Below are positions 45,143 to 54,900 of a stretch of 64,000 nt of DNA, one piece after another. Position 1 is the first letter of the stretch, and the number at the start of each line of letters is the position of its first letter. The notes beneath the pieces were generated by a model. It was not told the origin of the DNA. It made no database searches and saw only the letters and a list, made by a program, of their open reading frames with translations. This DNA comes from Ilumatobacter sp. (GTDB lineage Bacteria; Actinomycetota; Acidimicrobiia; Acidimicrobiales; Ilumatobacteraceae), in NCBI GenBank assembly GCA_018666235.1, contig JABJAB010000082.1, positions 1-64,000 on the forward strand. The letters run 5' to 3'. A program made the translations under genes and the position numbers.

Positions 45143-46366
45143 TCAGCGAGGCTCAGCAGTGGTCGATGTCCCCGAGACGCGCTCGTGCGGTCGTCGCGTC
45201 AACACGTCCTTGCCGTATTGCTGCGCTGCTTCGATGAGGCTCAACTGTCGATTGTCGCCGTTGCCGGAGTGGAGCGCCTGGTGGTCAAGCACCTCGATGT
45301 ACAACTGAGGCCGTTCGAGTTTGCCCGCGACATCGGCGGGCAGCGCAGTGAGCACCGGGTCATACCACTCGGTGAGCCAACGATGCCCCACCTCGCGAAG
45401 CGGGAGCCGACCATCGGCGTCGGCTTCGAGTTCTGCTCGGAAGCGGCTGATGTCGTCGAGCAGCCGATGCGCCTGGTGTTCGCGAGCCACGATCCCGGTG
45501 AGCTCGACGAGCTCGCGGCGGTGATACCCGCCGACGATGGCCGACGGTCGAAAGACGAACGCGCCGGATCCGCTTGCGTCCGTAATCACGGCTTCACTCA
45601 CGCCGAATCCGAGATCGTGGAGTCGGTCAAGGCGATTCTCGAGCGCCGCGGGGTCGACCGGGTCGTAGGTGGACGAACCGTGCAGCTCTTCCCAAATGTC
45701 GGCGTATGCCGTGCCGATCTGTGGTGCAACCTCGAATGGGTCGACCGAGTCGGGGAGTTCCCCAGCAGCAGCGAGATCGGCCAGTCCGCCGGCAACATTC
45801 ACGATCGCCACGTCGATATCAGTCTGGCGTTGGCCGGCGGTCATCTGATCGTGGAGTTCGCCGGTCTCTGTGTCGAGGGCGTACGCCGAGAGATGGAGCT
45901 CATCACGCCGGAACAGGGCGTTCGACAATGAGCAGTCGCCCCAGTAGAAGCCGGCGGTGTGGAGCCGTGCCAGCAGGGTGGCGATCGATTCGACCAGCGT
46001 GGCAGCGACGTCGATGTCGGGCCGTTCACGGAACAACAGCCGAAACGGCAGTGCGTAATGCAGGTAGCGAGTAATCAGCACGGGGTCAGGACCGCCACGC
46101 TCGTTGACGAGGGCAACCGCAGCGACGACCGGGAGGCCCCGGTCATTCATGGTCCGCAGTAGGCGGTACTCGCGCTCTGCCAGCCGGTTTGGCAGTTCCT
46201 TGAGTGCATAGAACTGGTGGTCATATTGAACGAAGCGGACGACGTGGCGATGCAGCCCGACGGGCAGGTCGGTGATCCGCGGATGGACCCACTGCTCGAG
46301 TGGCGTGGCCCAGGGCAGATCGTCAAATCGCGGGTGAGCGGCGGGGTCGAAGAGCCGAATCCTCAC
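45143..46366 (-). CDS. DUF4032 protein (kinase-like fold)
   Basis: A 407-residue protein whose N-terminal half looks like a lipopolysaccharide-kinase-type fold: FYALKELPNRLAEREYRLLR (Lys-Glu), then GFYWGDCSLSNALFRR and AYALDTETGEL, close to the HxDxxxxN and DxD loops of small kinases. The C-terminal half (about 240-400) is the DUF4032 domain. Function is not known. It lies 22 bases beyond the formate dehydrogenase operon's end on the other strand, convergent, and divergent from the photolyase-like gene. Confidence 0.8.
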   Translation of the reverse strand: MRIRLFDPAAHPRFDDLPWATPLEQWVHPRITDLPVGLHRHVVRFVQYDHQFYALKELPNRLAEREYRLLRTMNDRGLPVVAAVALVNERGGPDPVLITRYLHYALPFRLLFRERPDIDVAATLVESIATLLARLHTAGFYWGDCSLSNALFRRDELHLSAYALDTETGELHDQMTAGQRQTDIDVAIVNVAGGLADLAAAGELPDSVDPFEVAPQIGTAYADIWEELHGSSTYDPVDPAALENRLDRLHDLGFGVSEAVITDASGSGAFVFRPSAIVGGYHRRELVELTGIVAREHQAHRLLDDISRFRAELEADADGRLPLREVGHRWLTEWYDPVLTALPADVAGKLERPQLYIEVLDHQALHSGNGDNRQLSLIEAAQQYGKDVLTRRPHERVSGTSTTAEPR

Positions 46367-46431
46367 GTCTGCAACCTATGACACAGCCGTCCGCTCTGGC
46401 GGTACCCGCTGTCGAGGGGTAGACCATCACT

Positions 46432-47676
46432 ATGACGTCGGAGTTGACCACCGGGTTACCCACGCCCGAGCTGGGCCGCGATGCAGCCGCTGCCTTCGTG
46501 ACCGAGCATTTGGCGCACCTGATCTGTGACGACGTGCGCGGGTCAGACGAGTTTTCGGGTGGGCAGCGCGCGGCAGACAGGGCGCTTGCGGCATTCGACG
46601 TCGAGGGATACGCCCGGCACCGCAACGAGGTCCTCCCGGTGTCGCGTCGCGGGGCGTCAGGGCTCTCGCCGTACGTCCGACATGGTCTGCTCACCCTGCG
46701 TCAGCTCTGGGATCACGTGGCGGGCGGGCCCGAGCGCGATGTCTCGAAATTCCGCGACGAACTGTTCTGGCAGGAGTTTGCGCGGCATTGGTACTCGCGT
46801 CTCGGAACGAAGACTCGTCGGGGCGTCTGCAACGCACTCCCGCCGACGGCGACCGCTGATTTCGACACGGGCTGGGATCGTCGGATGGCGTGCATGGACA
46901 ACACCGTCGGGGAGTTGTTGAACGACGGGTGGATGGTGAACCAGGCACGGATGTGGTTGGCGAGCCACTGGGCCGTCCGGGAGGGATTGTCCTGGCAGGA
47001 AGGTGAGGATCATTTCTTCCGGCACCTCCTTGACGGTTCGAGGGCCGCGAACCGGCTCGGTTGGCAATGGACGACCGGTGTCGGTGCGTCGAAGCACTAT
47101 GGCTTCAGTCGCTATCAGGTCGAAAAGCGTGCCGGCGCGCTGTGCAATCTCTGCGAGCTGAATCGGTGGTGTCCGATCGAAGACTGGCCGCCGAACCCAG
47201 CCCTTGAACCGATCTCGGAACCGGTTGAGCTGCGTCGCGACCCCCATGGCATTCGAACATCTGGACCCAAGCATGTCGTCGAGTCGCGACTCGCTGACAC
47301 GGTCTGGCTGACTGCGGAATCGTTGGGCGTCGGCGATCCGGCACTGGCTGCTCGGCCAGGTCTCCCCGCGGTGTTCGTCTTCGACGAACGACTGCTTGCC
47401 GGCTTGCGGCTGAGCTCGAAGCGACTCATCTTCCTTGTCGAGACGCTCGCAGAGCTGTCCAGCACCACCACGGTGGAACTCCACCTTGGCGATCCGGTCG
47501 CTGTTCTGCAGGATCGTGCGGTGGCAGTGACCTTTGCACCGGTCCCGGGATTCAGGTCGCGCGCCGAGGCGATCGTGCCGGCCGAGACGCATCCGTGGCC
47601 CTGGTTGGCCGCGCCGCGCAACGGCCCGATCAGCAGCTTCAGCGCCTGGCGAAAATCCGTCAGACTGCACCGCTGA
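46432..47676 (+). CDS. Photolyase/cryptochrome-like protein with swapped domain order
   Basis: A 414-residue FAD-binding protein. Residues about 40-240 match the photolyase FAD domain (GGQRAADRALAAF, SGLSPYVRHGLL, KFRDELFWQEFARHW, GWMVNQARMWLASHW, NRLGWQWTTGVG). Residues about 285-385 resemble the photolyase N-terminal Rossmann domain (VWLTAESLGVGDPALAA, PAVFVFDERLL, KRLIFLVETLAEL, AVTFAPVPGFR), which in ordinary photolyases comes first. A Cys-x2-Cys-x6-Cys group (CNLCELNRWC) follows the FAD domain and might bind a metal or Fe-S cluster. DNA repair or light sensing is likely; neither is proven. Confidence 0.83.
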   Translation: MTSELTTGLPTPELGRDAAAAFVTEHLAHLICDDVRGSDEFSGGQRAADRALAAFDVEGYARHRNEVLPVSRRGASGLSPYVRHGLLTLRQLWDHVAGGPERDVSKFRDELFWQEFARHWYSRLGTKTRRGVCNALPPTATADFDTGWDRRMACMDNTVGELLNDGWMVNQARMWLASHWAVREGLSWQEGEDHFFRHLLDGSRAANRLGWQWTTGVGASKHYGFSRYQVEKRAGALCNLCELNRWCPIEDWPPNPALEPISEPVELRRDPHGIRTSGPKHVVESRLADTVWLTAESLGVGDPALAARPGLPAVFVFDERLLAGLRLSSKRLIFLVETLAELSSTTTVELHLGDPVAVLQDRAVAVTFAPVPGFRSRAEAIVPAETHPWPWLAAPRNGPISSFSAWRKSVRLHR

Positions 47677-47722
47677 CGCACGCGCCTTCGGCTCGGCGGG
47701 CCGCATCGGCCAGACTGCTGCG

Positions 47723-48955
47723 ATGGATTTTGATCTTCCCGCCGACGATCATCCGGCACGTCTCGCCGTCCGGGCATGGATTGCGGCCAACCCCAACCCA
47801 ACCGGCAAAGAGATGGCTGAGGCCGGCTATGTGGTGCCGCACTGGCCAGCGCCCTACGGTCTTGAGGCGAGCCCGATTGAGCAGATTGTCATCGACGACG
47901 AGCTTGACCGGGCGGGCATCCGCCGACCGGGCAACGCCATCGGGATCGGCTGGGCAGCGCCAACGATCTTGCTTGCCGGCACCCAGGAACAGCAGGACCG
48001 GTATTTGCCAAAGATCTTCAGTGGCGAGGAGTTCTGGAGCCAGCTGTTCTCCGAGACCGAGGCAGGGAGCGACCTGGCAAACCTCGCGACGACGGCTGTA
48101 CGCGACGGCGATGAGTACGTGATCAACGGCTCGAAGATCTGGTCGAGCGGGGCACATCACTCTCAGTTCGGCATCCTCATTGCTCGCACGGATCCTGACC
48201 AGCCGAAACACAAGGGCATCTCGTATTTCATCTGCCCAATGGACACGCCGGGTCTTTCGATGAGCCCGATCGTCGACATGACCACGGCTCACTCGTTCAA
48301 TCAGGTGTTCTTCGACGATATGCGTTTGCCGGTGTCGCTGCGCGTCGGTGAGGAAGGCGACGGTTGGCGGCTCGCGAAGGTCACGCTGTCGAACGAACGA
48401 GTGTCGTTGTCGTCGTCAGGATCGCTGTGGGGTGTCGGTCCGTCGGCAGAACAGCTCCTCGATCAAGTCCGTGAGAACGGCGGCATCGATGATCCGAGTC
48501 TCCGCGACGAGGCAGCCAAGTTGCACATCGATGCCGAGCTCCTTCGCCTCAATCGCCTGCGCAGCCTCAGTGCCACACTCAACGGCAAGACACCGGGCCC
48601 TGAAGCATCGATTCTGAAGATCATGGCCGACGAGCACGGCCAGAAGGTGATGTCTTTGGCGAAAGCCTTGGCGGGAACCGATGGCATGCTCGCCGGGTCC
48701 GGCCCGGCCGGTCGATTGCCGACCTCGATGAGTGGGGGCCCGACCGAGAACAACCTCGGTGGTTTGAACGGTTTCGACGGTGTCGATCCGATCTGGCACT
48801 ACGGCTACTTGTTCCACCCGGCGCTGACCCTCGGCGGCGGCACGTTCGCAGTGCAGCGGAACATCGTTGCCGAGCACGTTCTCGGTCTGCCACGTGAGAT
48901 CAACGCCGAGCAAGGCCTGACGTGGTCCGAGGCCCGCCGCCCAGGCGTGTTGTAG
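47723..48955 (+). CDS. Acyl-CoA dehydrogenase
   Basis: A 410-residue acyl-CoA dehydrogenase. The N-terminal helical domain is about residues 1-110; the substrate/FAD segment [18 protein letters not shown] and the [15 protein letters not shown] beta-domain motif are canonical, as are the [12 protein letters not shown] and the C-terminal helices with [22 protein letters not shown]. It introduces a trans-2 double bond in acyl-CoA and passes electrons to ETF. ATG 47723 is chosen; the long upstream frame overlaps the photolyase-like gene and is not coding. The stop lies inside a 23-bp tandem repeat. Confidence 0.92.
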   Translation: MDFDLPADDHPARLAVRAWIAANPNPTGKEMAEAGYVVPHWPAPYGLEASPIEQIVIDDELDRAGIRRPGNAIGIGWAAPTILLAGTQEQQDRYLPKIFSGEEFWSQLFSETEAGSDLANLATTAVRDGDEYVINGSKIWSSGAHHSQFGILIARTDPDQPKHKGISYFICPMDTPGLSMSPIVDMTTAHSFNQVFFDDMRLPVSLRVGEEGDGWRLAKVTLSNERVSLSSSGSLWGVGPSAEQLLDQVRENGGIDDPSLRDEAAKLHIDAELLRLNRLRSLSATLNGKTPGPEASILKIMADEHGQKVMSLAKALAGTDGMLAGSGPAGRLPTSMSGGPTENNLGGLNGFDGVDPIWHYGYLFHPALTLGGGTFAVQRNIVAEHVLGLPREINAEQGLTWSEARRPGVL

Positions 48956-48992
48956 CCCGCCGCCCAGGCGTGTTGTAGCCCGCCGCCCAGGC
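48932..48992 (+). repeat. 23-bp tandem repeat spanning the acyl-CoA dehydrogenase stop
   Basis: Units at 48932-48954 and 48955-48977 are identical, and 48978-48992 is a 15-base partial copy. The unit contains tgttgta; the stop TAG at 48953-48955 occurs at the first junction. The duplication has therefore added a copied C-terminus fragment beyond the stop. Confidence 0.9.
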
Positions 48993-49028
48993 AGGAATCG
49001 TCGATACCGACAGGAAAACGCGGGCGCG

Positions 49029-49823
49029 ATGGCGCGGACGTCGCTAGGTTCGGCGAACGTGAACGACACACAACTCGGATTCGGTATCGACATCGGCGGC
49101 AGTGGCATGAAAGCCGCGATTGTCGACCTCACGACTGGCGAACTCGTCTCCGACCGGTTCCGGATCGACACGCCGCAGCCCGCAACACCTGATGCAATGG
49201 CAGAGGTGCTCTGTGAGTTGATTGCGCACCATGAGTGGAGCGGCCCGCTCGGGGTTGCGTTCCCCGCCGTTGTCCGTCAGGGAGTCGTCGGCTCGGCTGC
49301 CAACATCGACAAGAGCTGGATCGACGTCGACGCTGACGCGCTGTTCAGCGCAGCGAGCGGGTGCGATGTGCACATGCTCAACGATGCCGATGCTGCAGGA
49401 ATTGCCGAGATGCAGTTCGGGGTCGGAGCACTCGCTGACGGCTCGCCGCGTCCCGGCGTCGTGATGATGCTGACGTTCGGCACCGGTATTGGATCAGGTC
49501 TGTTCGTCGACGGCGTTCTTGTGCCGAACACCGAACTCGGCCACCTCGAACTCGATGGCTATGACGCCGAATCGAAGGCGTCAGCAAAGGCTCGTGAACG
49601 TGAGGAACTCAGCTGGAAAGACTGGGCGTCTCGCGTGGAGCACTACCTCAGCCATGTCGAAGCGCTCTTCTCTCCCGACCTGTTCATCGTCGGCGGTGGC
49701 GCAAGCAAGAAGCCCGACAAATGGCTGCCGTACATCGACATCGCGACGCCGGTGCTACCAGCCGAAATGGCCAACAACAGTGGCATCGTGGGCGCCGCGC
49801 TGGCAGCGCATGATCGCCCCTGA
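49029..49823 (+). CDS. ppgK: Polyphosphate glucokinase
   Basis: A 264-residue ROK-family kinase that phosphorylates glucose with polyphosphate (or ATP). The phosphate-binding site is [14 protein letters not shown], then TPQPATPD in the polyphosphate-specific region, [19 protein letters not shown] (catalytic Asp), [12 protein letters not shown] and [11 protein letters not shown]. This set is typical of actinobacterial strictly polyphosphate-type enzymes. ATG 49029 is the annotated start; a GTG at 49059 ([11 protein letters not shown]) would suit the family length better. It abuts the convergent exchanger gene by 2 bases. Confidence 0.93.
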   Translation: MARTSLGSANVNDTQLGFGIDIGGSGMKAAIVDLTTGELVSDRFRIDTPQPATPDAMAEVLCELIAHHEWSGPLGVAFPAVVRQGVVGSAANIDKSWIDVDADALFSAASGCDVHMLNDADAAGIAEMQFGVGALADGSPRPGVVMMLTFGTGIGSGLFVDGVLVPNTELGHLELDGYDAESKASAKAREREELSWKDWASRVEHYLSHVEALFSPDLFIVGGGASKKPDKWLPYIDIATPVLPAEMANNSGIVGAALAAHDRP

Positions 49824-49825
49824 GC

Positions 49826-50941
49826 TCACTTCGTCGTGACTGAATCCGGCGACTTCGAGGCGTTGCGGCCTTGCAAGCCGATGACTGTCAGCGTGATGGC
49901 CGTCAACGGCACAACGAAGAACAGCATCACATTGCTGTAGTCGTCGCGGATGGCGTGCTCGCTCGCATCGAGGATCAGCCAGGTGATGTACCCGACGTAA
50001 AACGCAAAGAACATTGCGCCTTCCCACCGCCTGAGCACGTGGCCGTTGACAAAGATCGGCAGACAGGCGACCGCGACAACGATCATGACGGGAATGTCGA
50101 CTTGGAGAGCGCTCAACGCAACAGGGATCGGGTTCGGTGCAATCGAGGCCGTGATGCCGAGTACGGCGAGCAAGTTGAACAGGTTCGAGCCGATGGCGTT
50201 GCCGACGGCCAGGTCGCGCTCGCCACGCAGTGCTGCGAGAACCGACGTTGCGACCTCTGGCAGCGACGTTCCGATCGCCACGACGGTGAGGCCGATGACG
50301 AGATCACTCACGCCCAGATCAGTCGCGATATCCGTGGCGCCGCCGACGAGCGCCTGCGACCCGGCGACGAGCAGTACAAGGCCCCCAAGGAGGAACCCGA
50401 CGTCGATCCACGGCGAGGCTTGTTGCAGTGCCTCGGGGTTGACGACGTCATCGATCTCGCTCGAGATTGATTCCGGTTGGCGTCGAGCGGCAATCACGGT
50501 CCACGTCAAGTACACGACCAGCGCTCCGACGAGGACAAATCCTTCGGTTCGACCGATTTGCTCGTCGAGCCCCATCAGCAACACGAGTATTGAACCGCCG
50601 ATCATGATCGGCACGTCGATGCGAACAATGCGCGCAGCGACGACGAGCGAGCCGCCAATTGCGGCAGAGACACCAAGCGCCAAGAGAATGTTGGCGATGT
50701 TCGACCCGACGACATTGCCCAGCGCAAGGGCGCCCGCATCTTCACTACCGCGAGCCACATCGCCAACGCTGACCGCAAGCTCAGGTGCGCTCGTGCCGAA
50801 CGCGACAACGGTGAGGCCGATGACCACGCTCGACATGCCGGTACGGGCGGCGAGCCGAGCCGCACCACGGACGAGCCCTTCGGCTCCGACGACCAGGCCG
50901 GCGATACCGACGACGAGGAAGACGAGGGACGTGACGGTCAT
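49826..50941 (-). CDS. Calcium/sodium (CaCA family) antiporter
   Basis: A 371-residue membrane antiporter with ten or more helices and the two alpha repeats GTSAPELAVSVGDVARGSEDAGALALGNVVGSNIANI and GTSLPEVATSV...AVGNAIGSNLFNLLAVLGI, which form the ion path in YrbG/CaxA-type exchangers. It exchanges Ca2+ for Na+ or H+. A charged loop between the two halves (about 155-175) is cytoplasmic. It lies 14 bases downstream of... the BrkB-type gene stop is 28 bases upstream on the same strand, so they may be co-transcribed. Confidence 0.92.
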   Translation of the reverse strand: MTVTSLVFLVVGIAGLVVGAEGLVRGAARLAARTGMSSVVIGLTVVAFGTSAPELAVSVGDVARGSEDAGALALGNVVGSNIANILLALGVSAAIGGSLVVAARIVRIDVPIMIGGSILVLLMGLDEQIGRTEGFVLVGALVVYLTWTVIAARRQPESISSEIDDVVNPEALQQASPWIDVGFLLGGLVLLVAGSQALVGGATDIATDLGVSDLVIGLTVVAIGTSLPEVATSVLAALRGERDLAVGNAIGSNLFNLLAVLGITASIAPNPIPVALSALQVDIPVMIVVAVACLPIFVNGHVLRRWEGAMFFAFYVGYITWLILDASEHAIRDDYSNVMLFFVVPLTAITLTVIGLQGRNASKSPDSVTTK

Positions 50942-50969
50942 GGCGTTTTGAGGATAGGAGCCGGAATCG

Positions 50970-51956
50970 TCAATTGGCGGGTCCCGGCGGGTCGCCTCCC
51001 GATTGCCGGCGCCACGTACGAACTTGGTCTTGCACTCGGCCCCGCACGTCGATGCCGAAGTCCTTCGGAGCGTTCACGACACCGGCGCGTTCGGCAACAA
51101 TCTCATTCAGTTCAGCGCCGACCAGGAAGACCAGGCAGGCGATCCACAACCAGGTCAGAGCGAGCAGGGCCGTGCCGGCGGCGCCGACGATTTCGTTGCC
51201 GGACCCGGCGACGCGCACGTAGAAGCCGAAGCCGAGCGAGACGACCAGCCATCCGACCGCCGTGAGGACAGCGCCGGGCAGGTCGTACCGCCACGGCGTG
51301 TGGTGATGTGGCCCGACATGGAACAGTGTTGCCGCCCACGCGATCAAAATGACGAGCGCGATGCCTGCTCGAACCACGCCAGGCACGCCAGCATCGCGGA
51401 GCGAGACCCACAACAATGTCGTGAGCGCAATCGTGGCAATGGTGCCGATTGCCATCGCAATCGCCGTGGCCCGCAGCCGGATGAAGCGACGCCCCTCCTC
51501 GATGTCGTACGCAATGTCAAGGGCTCGGATCAGGCCAGCGAACCCGCGCGACAACGTGAAGACGGCGATGGCGACAGAGAGGCTCAAGACGGCCGGTCGG
51601 GTCTGATCGAACAGTCCGTCGACAGCCGCCCGGATGGTTTCTGACTCGGTGGTGAAGGTGCGGTCGATGAATTCATTGATCGAGGCCTGGAGGTCGGCGG
51701 TGAGGCCGTCACCGAGCAGGGAGACCGATGACAACACGGCGAGCAGGGCCGCAGGCACGCTGAGGATGAGCCAGAAAGCCACACCCGCCGCAGCGTCGAA
51801 CAAGTCGTCGTCGTGAAGTTCTTGCCACATCCGTTTGACGACGCCCAGCAACTCGGCTCGACGCGATGTCGGCGCGGCGCCGGGTTGCGGCGGCGCGCCG
51901 ATGTGGTTCCCGTCAGTCTCGGTGGGGGATGGCGAATCGGTACTCAGGTCGGCCAC
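50970..51956 (-). CDS. YihY/BrkB-like membrane protein
   Basis: A 328-residue integral membrane protein of the YihY (formerly RNase BN) family with about six helices: DAAAGVAFWLILSVPAALLAVLSSVSLL, AVLSLSVAIAVFTLSRGFAGLIRALDIAYDIEE, TAIAMAIGTIATIALTTLLWVSL, a hydrophobic pair around 205-235, VLTAVGWLVVSLGFGFYVRV and GTALLALTWLWIACLVFLVGAELNEIVAE. The GTG start at 51956 overlaps the indolepyruvate oxidoreductase stop by 13 bases. Transport or cell-envelope role; substrate unknown. The N-terminal 40 residues are a charged Ser/Thr/Pro tail. Confidence 0.85.
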   Translation of the reverse strand: MADLSTDSPSPTETDGNHIGAPPQPGAAPTSRRAELLGVVKRMWQELHDDDLFDAAAGVAFWLILSVPAALLAVLSSVSLLGDGLTADLQASINEFIDRTFTTESETIRAAVDGLFDQTRPAVLSLSVAIAVFTLSRGFAGLIRALDIAYDIEEGRRFIRLRATAIAMAIGTIATIALTTLLWVSLRDAGVPGVVRAGIALVILIAWAATLFHVGPHHHTPWRYDLPGAVLTAVGWLVVSLGFGFYVRVAGSGNEIVGAAGTALLALTWLWIACLVFLVGAELNEIVAERAGVVNAPKDFGIDVRGRVQDQVRTWRRQSGGDPPGPAN

Positions 51957-54900
51957 TGTTGCATGCGGTCGGCGAGGTTGGAGCGATAGGCGGCAGCGCG
52001 TCGCAGCTTGAGGTCTTCGTAGCCGCGCACCTGGTCGGGAAGTGCTGCAATTTCTGTTGCGGCCTCCACGTTGGTGGCATCGAGCTGCTGGGCGAGCCGT
52101 GTGACGGCTGCGATGTACTCGGGAATCATCGCGCGCTCGACCTTGCGGACCTCGGCCCACCTGAACGGATCTGCCACGGTGCCGCGGAGTCGTTTGCCGG
52201 CACGCAGTGCCCGGAGGGCGGGCGCTGCACTGCGCTGCAGCTTGAGCTTGCGGTCCATGCCAAGCGCACGGAGCATCGGCGGATGAAGGTGATAGGTGAC
52301 CGTGGTCTTCGGACCGCCCACCGCCCGGTAGTTGGCGTTGGCTTCGTCGGCGAGCAAAAGTCGGGCGACTTCGTATTCGTCCTTGTAGGCCATCAGCTTG
52401 TGGAGGTGGATCGCCACCGCCCGGGTGAACTGGTCACCGTCGATGGCACGCTCTGCATCGGCGGCTGCACCCACGATGTTGCGGTAGTGGTCAGCAAGAG
52501 CAGCCGAATCGAAGTCGATCAGGTCGCTCGCGAGTCGTTCGACTAACTCGTCGGTCGTCTCCGGAGCCACTCGAATGGGCAGATCCGCGGCCCGCTCGAC
52601 GCCTGTGGGATCGGCAATCCACGCACGGCCCCATCGGAACGCTGCGAGGTTGGTCTCGACAGCGACGCCGTTCAGGCCGATCGCCTGCTCCATGGCGGCC
52701 ACGGGGATTGGCACGGCACCTGATTGCACCGCGGCGCCGAGCACCAAAATGTTTGCAGTGGTCGTCGAGCCGAGCAACCCGTCGGCCAATGCGGCGGCGT
52801 CGAGGAATCGATTCTCTTTGCCCCGTGTCACGGCGCCGACCCGATCGGTGAGTTCAGCCCCCGTGGGCAACTGCAATGTCGGATCGGTGACCATCGAACC
52901 GGTCGGCACGGCATCGGTCGACGCGATCATCACCGTTCGATCAGCTCGCGCCCCGTTGAGGTTTGCATCGCGGGCCCCGACGAGCAGATCGAACGCCAGA
53001 ATCGTATCGACCCCCGAGGCGTTGGCGTGGTTCGAGGGTGTGGCGCCATCGGTGGTGATGCAGACGTCGCTCACCACGGGTCCGGCCTTCTGTGAGAGGC
53101 CGGTTTGATCGAGACCGCGCACGTTGCGGTCGGCGAGCATCGCCGCAGTTCCAAGTATCTGGCTGACGGTAATGACGCCGGTCCCGCCGATGCCGGTGAG
53201 GCGGACGGTGAAGTGATCGGGATCGACGAGAGGCGGCGCTGGTTCAGCGAGGTCAGCGGGCGGTGCCGGCAGAGCTCGGGCTCCGGTCTTCGATCCGGCG
53301 TCGTCCACCGTCACCGTCGCAAACGACGGGCAGTCACCTTGCATGCAGGACAGATCGAAGTTGCAGCTGGTCTGGTGAATCCGGGTCTTGCGGCCGTATG
53401 GCGTGTCCGCTGGTTGGACGGACAGGCAGTTGCTCACGTCGCCACAATCGCCGCAGCCTTCACACACGCGCTCGTTGATCACCACGCGGAATCCCGGCTT
53501 TGTCACGGTGCCACGTGACCGGCCTCGACGCTGCTCTGCGGCGCATGCTTGATCATGGATGAGCACGGTGACACCGCTGACGGCTGCGAGTACTTCCTGG
53601 GCCTCGCCGAGCCGGCTGCGGTCCCACAGTTTGACTCCCGCTGGGAAGTCCGACTGGTGATGGCGATCCGGGTCGTCGCTGGTGACGATGATCTGCTTCA
53701 CGCCTTCTACCGCCAGCAGCTGAGCGACGTCAGGAACCGACATCTGACCCTCAGGGTCCTGCCCGCCGGTCATGGCGACCGTGCCGTTGTAGAGGAGCTT
53801 GTAGGTGATGTCGACGTCAGCCGCGATTGCCGCGCGGACAGCGAGTGAGCCCGAGTGGAAGAAGGTGCCGTCGCCGAGGTTCTGGATGAGATGGTCGCGT
53901 TCGATGAATGGCGAGATGCCGATCCACTGCGCGCCCTCGCCGCCCATCTGTGTCAAGCCAACGATGTCGCCCACGCGCTCGGGGTCCATAAAGGCAACCA
54001 TCGCGTGGCAACCGATTCCGCCCCCGACCAGCGTGCCCGGCTCAGCCCGTGTGCTCGCGTTGTGGGGACAACCCGAGCAGTAGAACGGTGTGCGATTAAC
54101 GGCGAGTGGAATCAGTTCCCGCTTCGGTGGAATGATCTCGTCGAGCGGACGCATTCGGTCCCCGAGGCGGGCGGACAGACGCTGATGCAGCGGCGCGAGC
54201 AGCTTGTCGACGTCGAGTGTGCCGAAGCCGTTGAACAACACGGCGCCGTGCTCATCGTGGCGGCCGATGACGCGTGGACCGACGCGGCCGGAGCGCAGTG
54301 AACCGTCGTACAGCGAGCTCTTGATCAATCCCTCCAGAGTCGGGTTCTTTTCCTCGACGACGAGCACTTCCTCGAGACCATCAGCAAAGTCACGGACCTG
54401 GTCCGGATCGAGGGGAACCGGCATGAGGAGTTGGAACAGCCGGACACCAGCGGCGCGTAGTGCCTCGTCGGTGCCGAATCCAAGGACGGCCAGCGCCTCG
54501 CGAACCTCGTGGTACGTGCTCCCACAGGCAGCGATACCAACCCAGTCATCACTGCTGCGCACGCTGACCGTGTTGAGGTGGTTGTCCACGCCGTACTGGC
54601 GTGCAAGTTGTGTTCGCACCTGCTGGAACTCGATCTCCATGTCGAGGGTGTACGGCGTGAGCAGCCGGCCGTTCGGAGTCGGGACAAATGGCACGCCGTT
54701 GACGTTGACCACCGGAGCGGTCGGGCGTACCCGGTCGGGGGCCACGTCGATGGTGCCCGTGCCGTCGGCAACTGCCGTCACCAGTTTGAGCCCGGCCCAC
54801 AGGCCGCATGAACGTGACAGTGTAACGGCGTGACGGCTCAAGTCGAGAGCCTCCTGAACGTCGCCGGGAAAGAGGATTGGCATGTGCAGATCGACCATCG

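Noticed and set aside
48932..48992. Attachment site or transposon scar
   Set aside because: No integrase, transposase or flanking direct repeat of a mobile element is present; a simple tandem duplication explains it.
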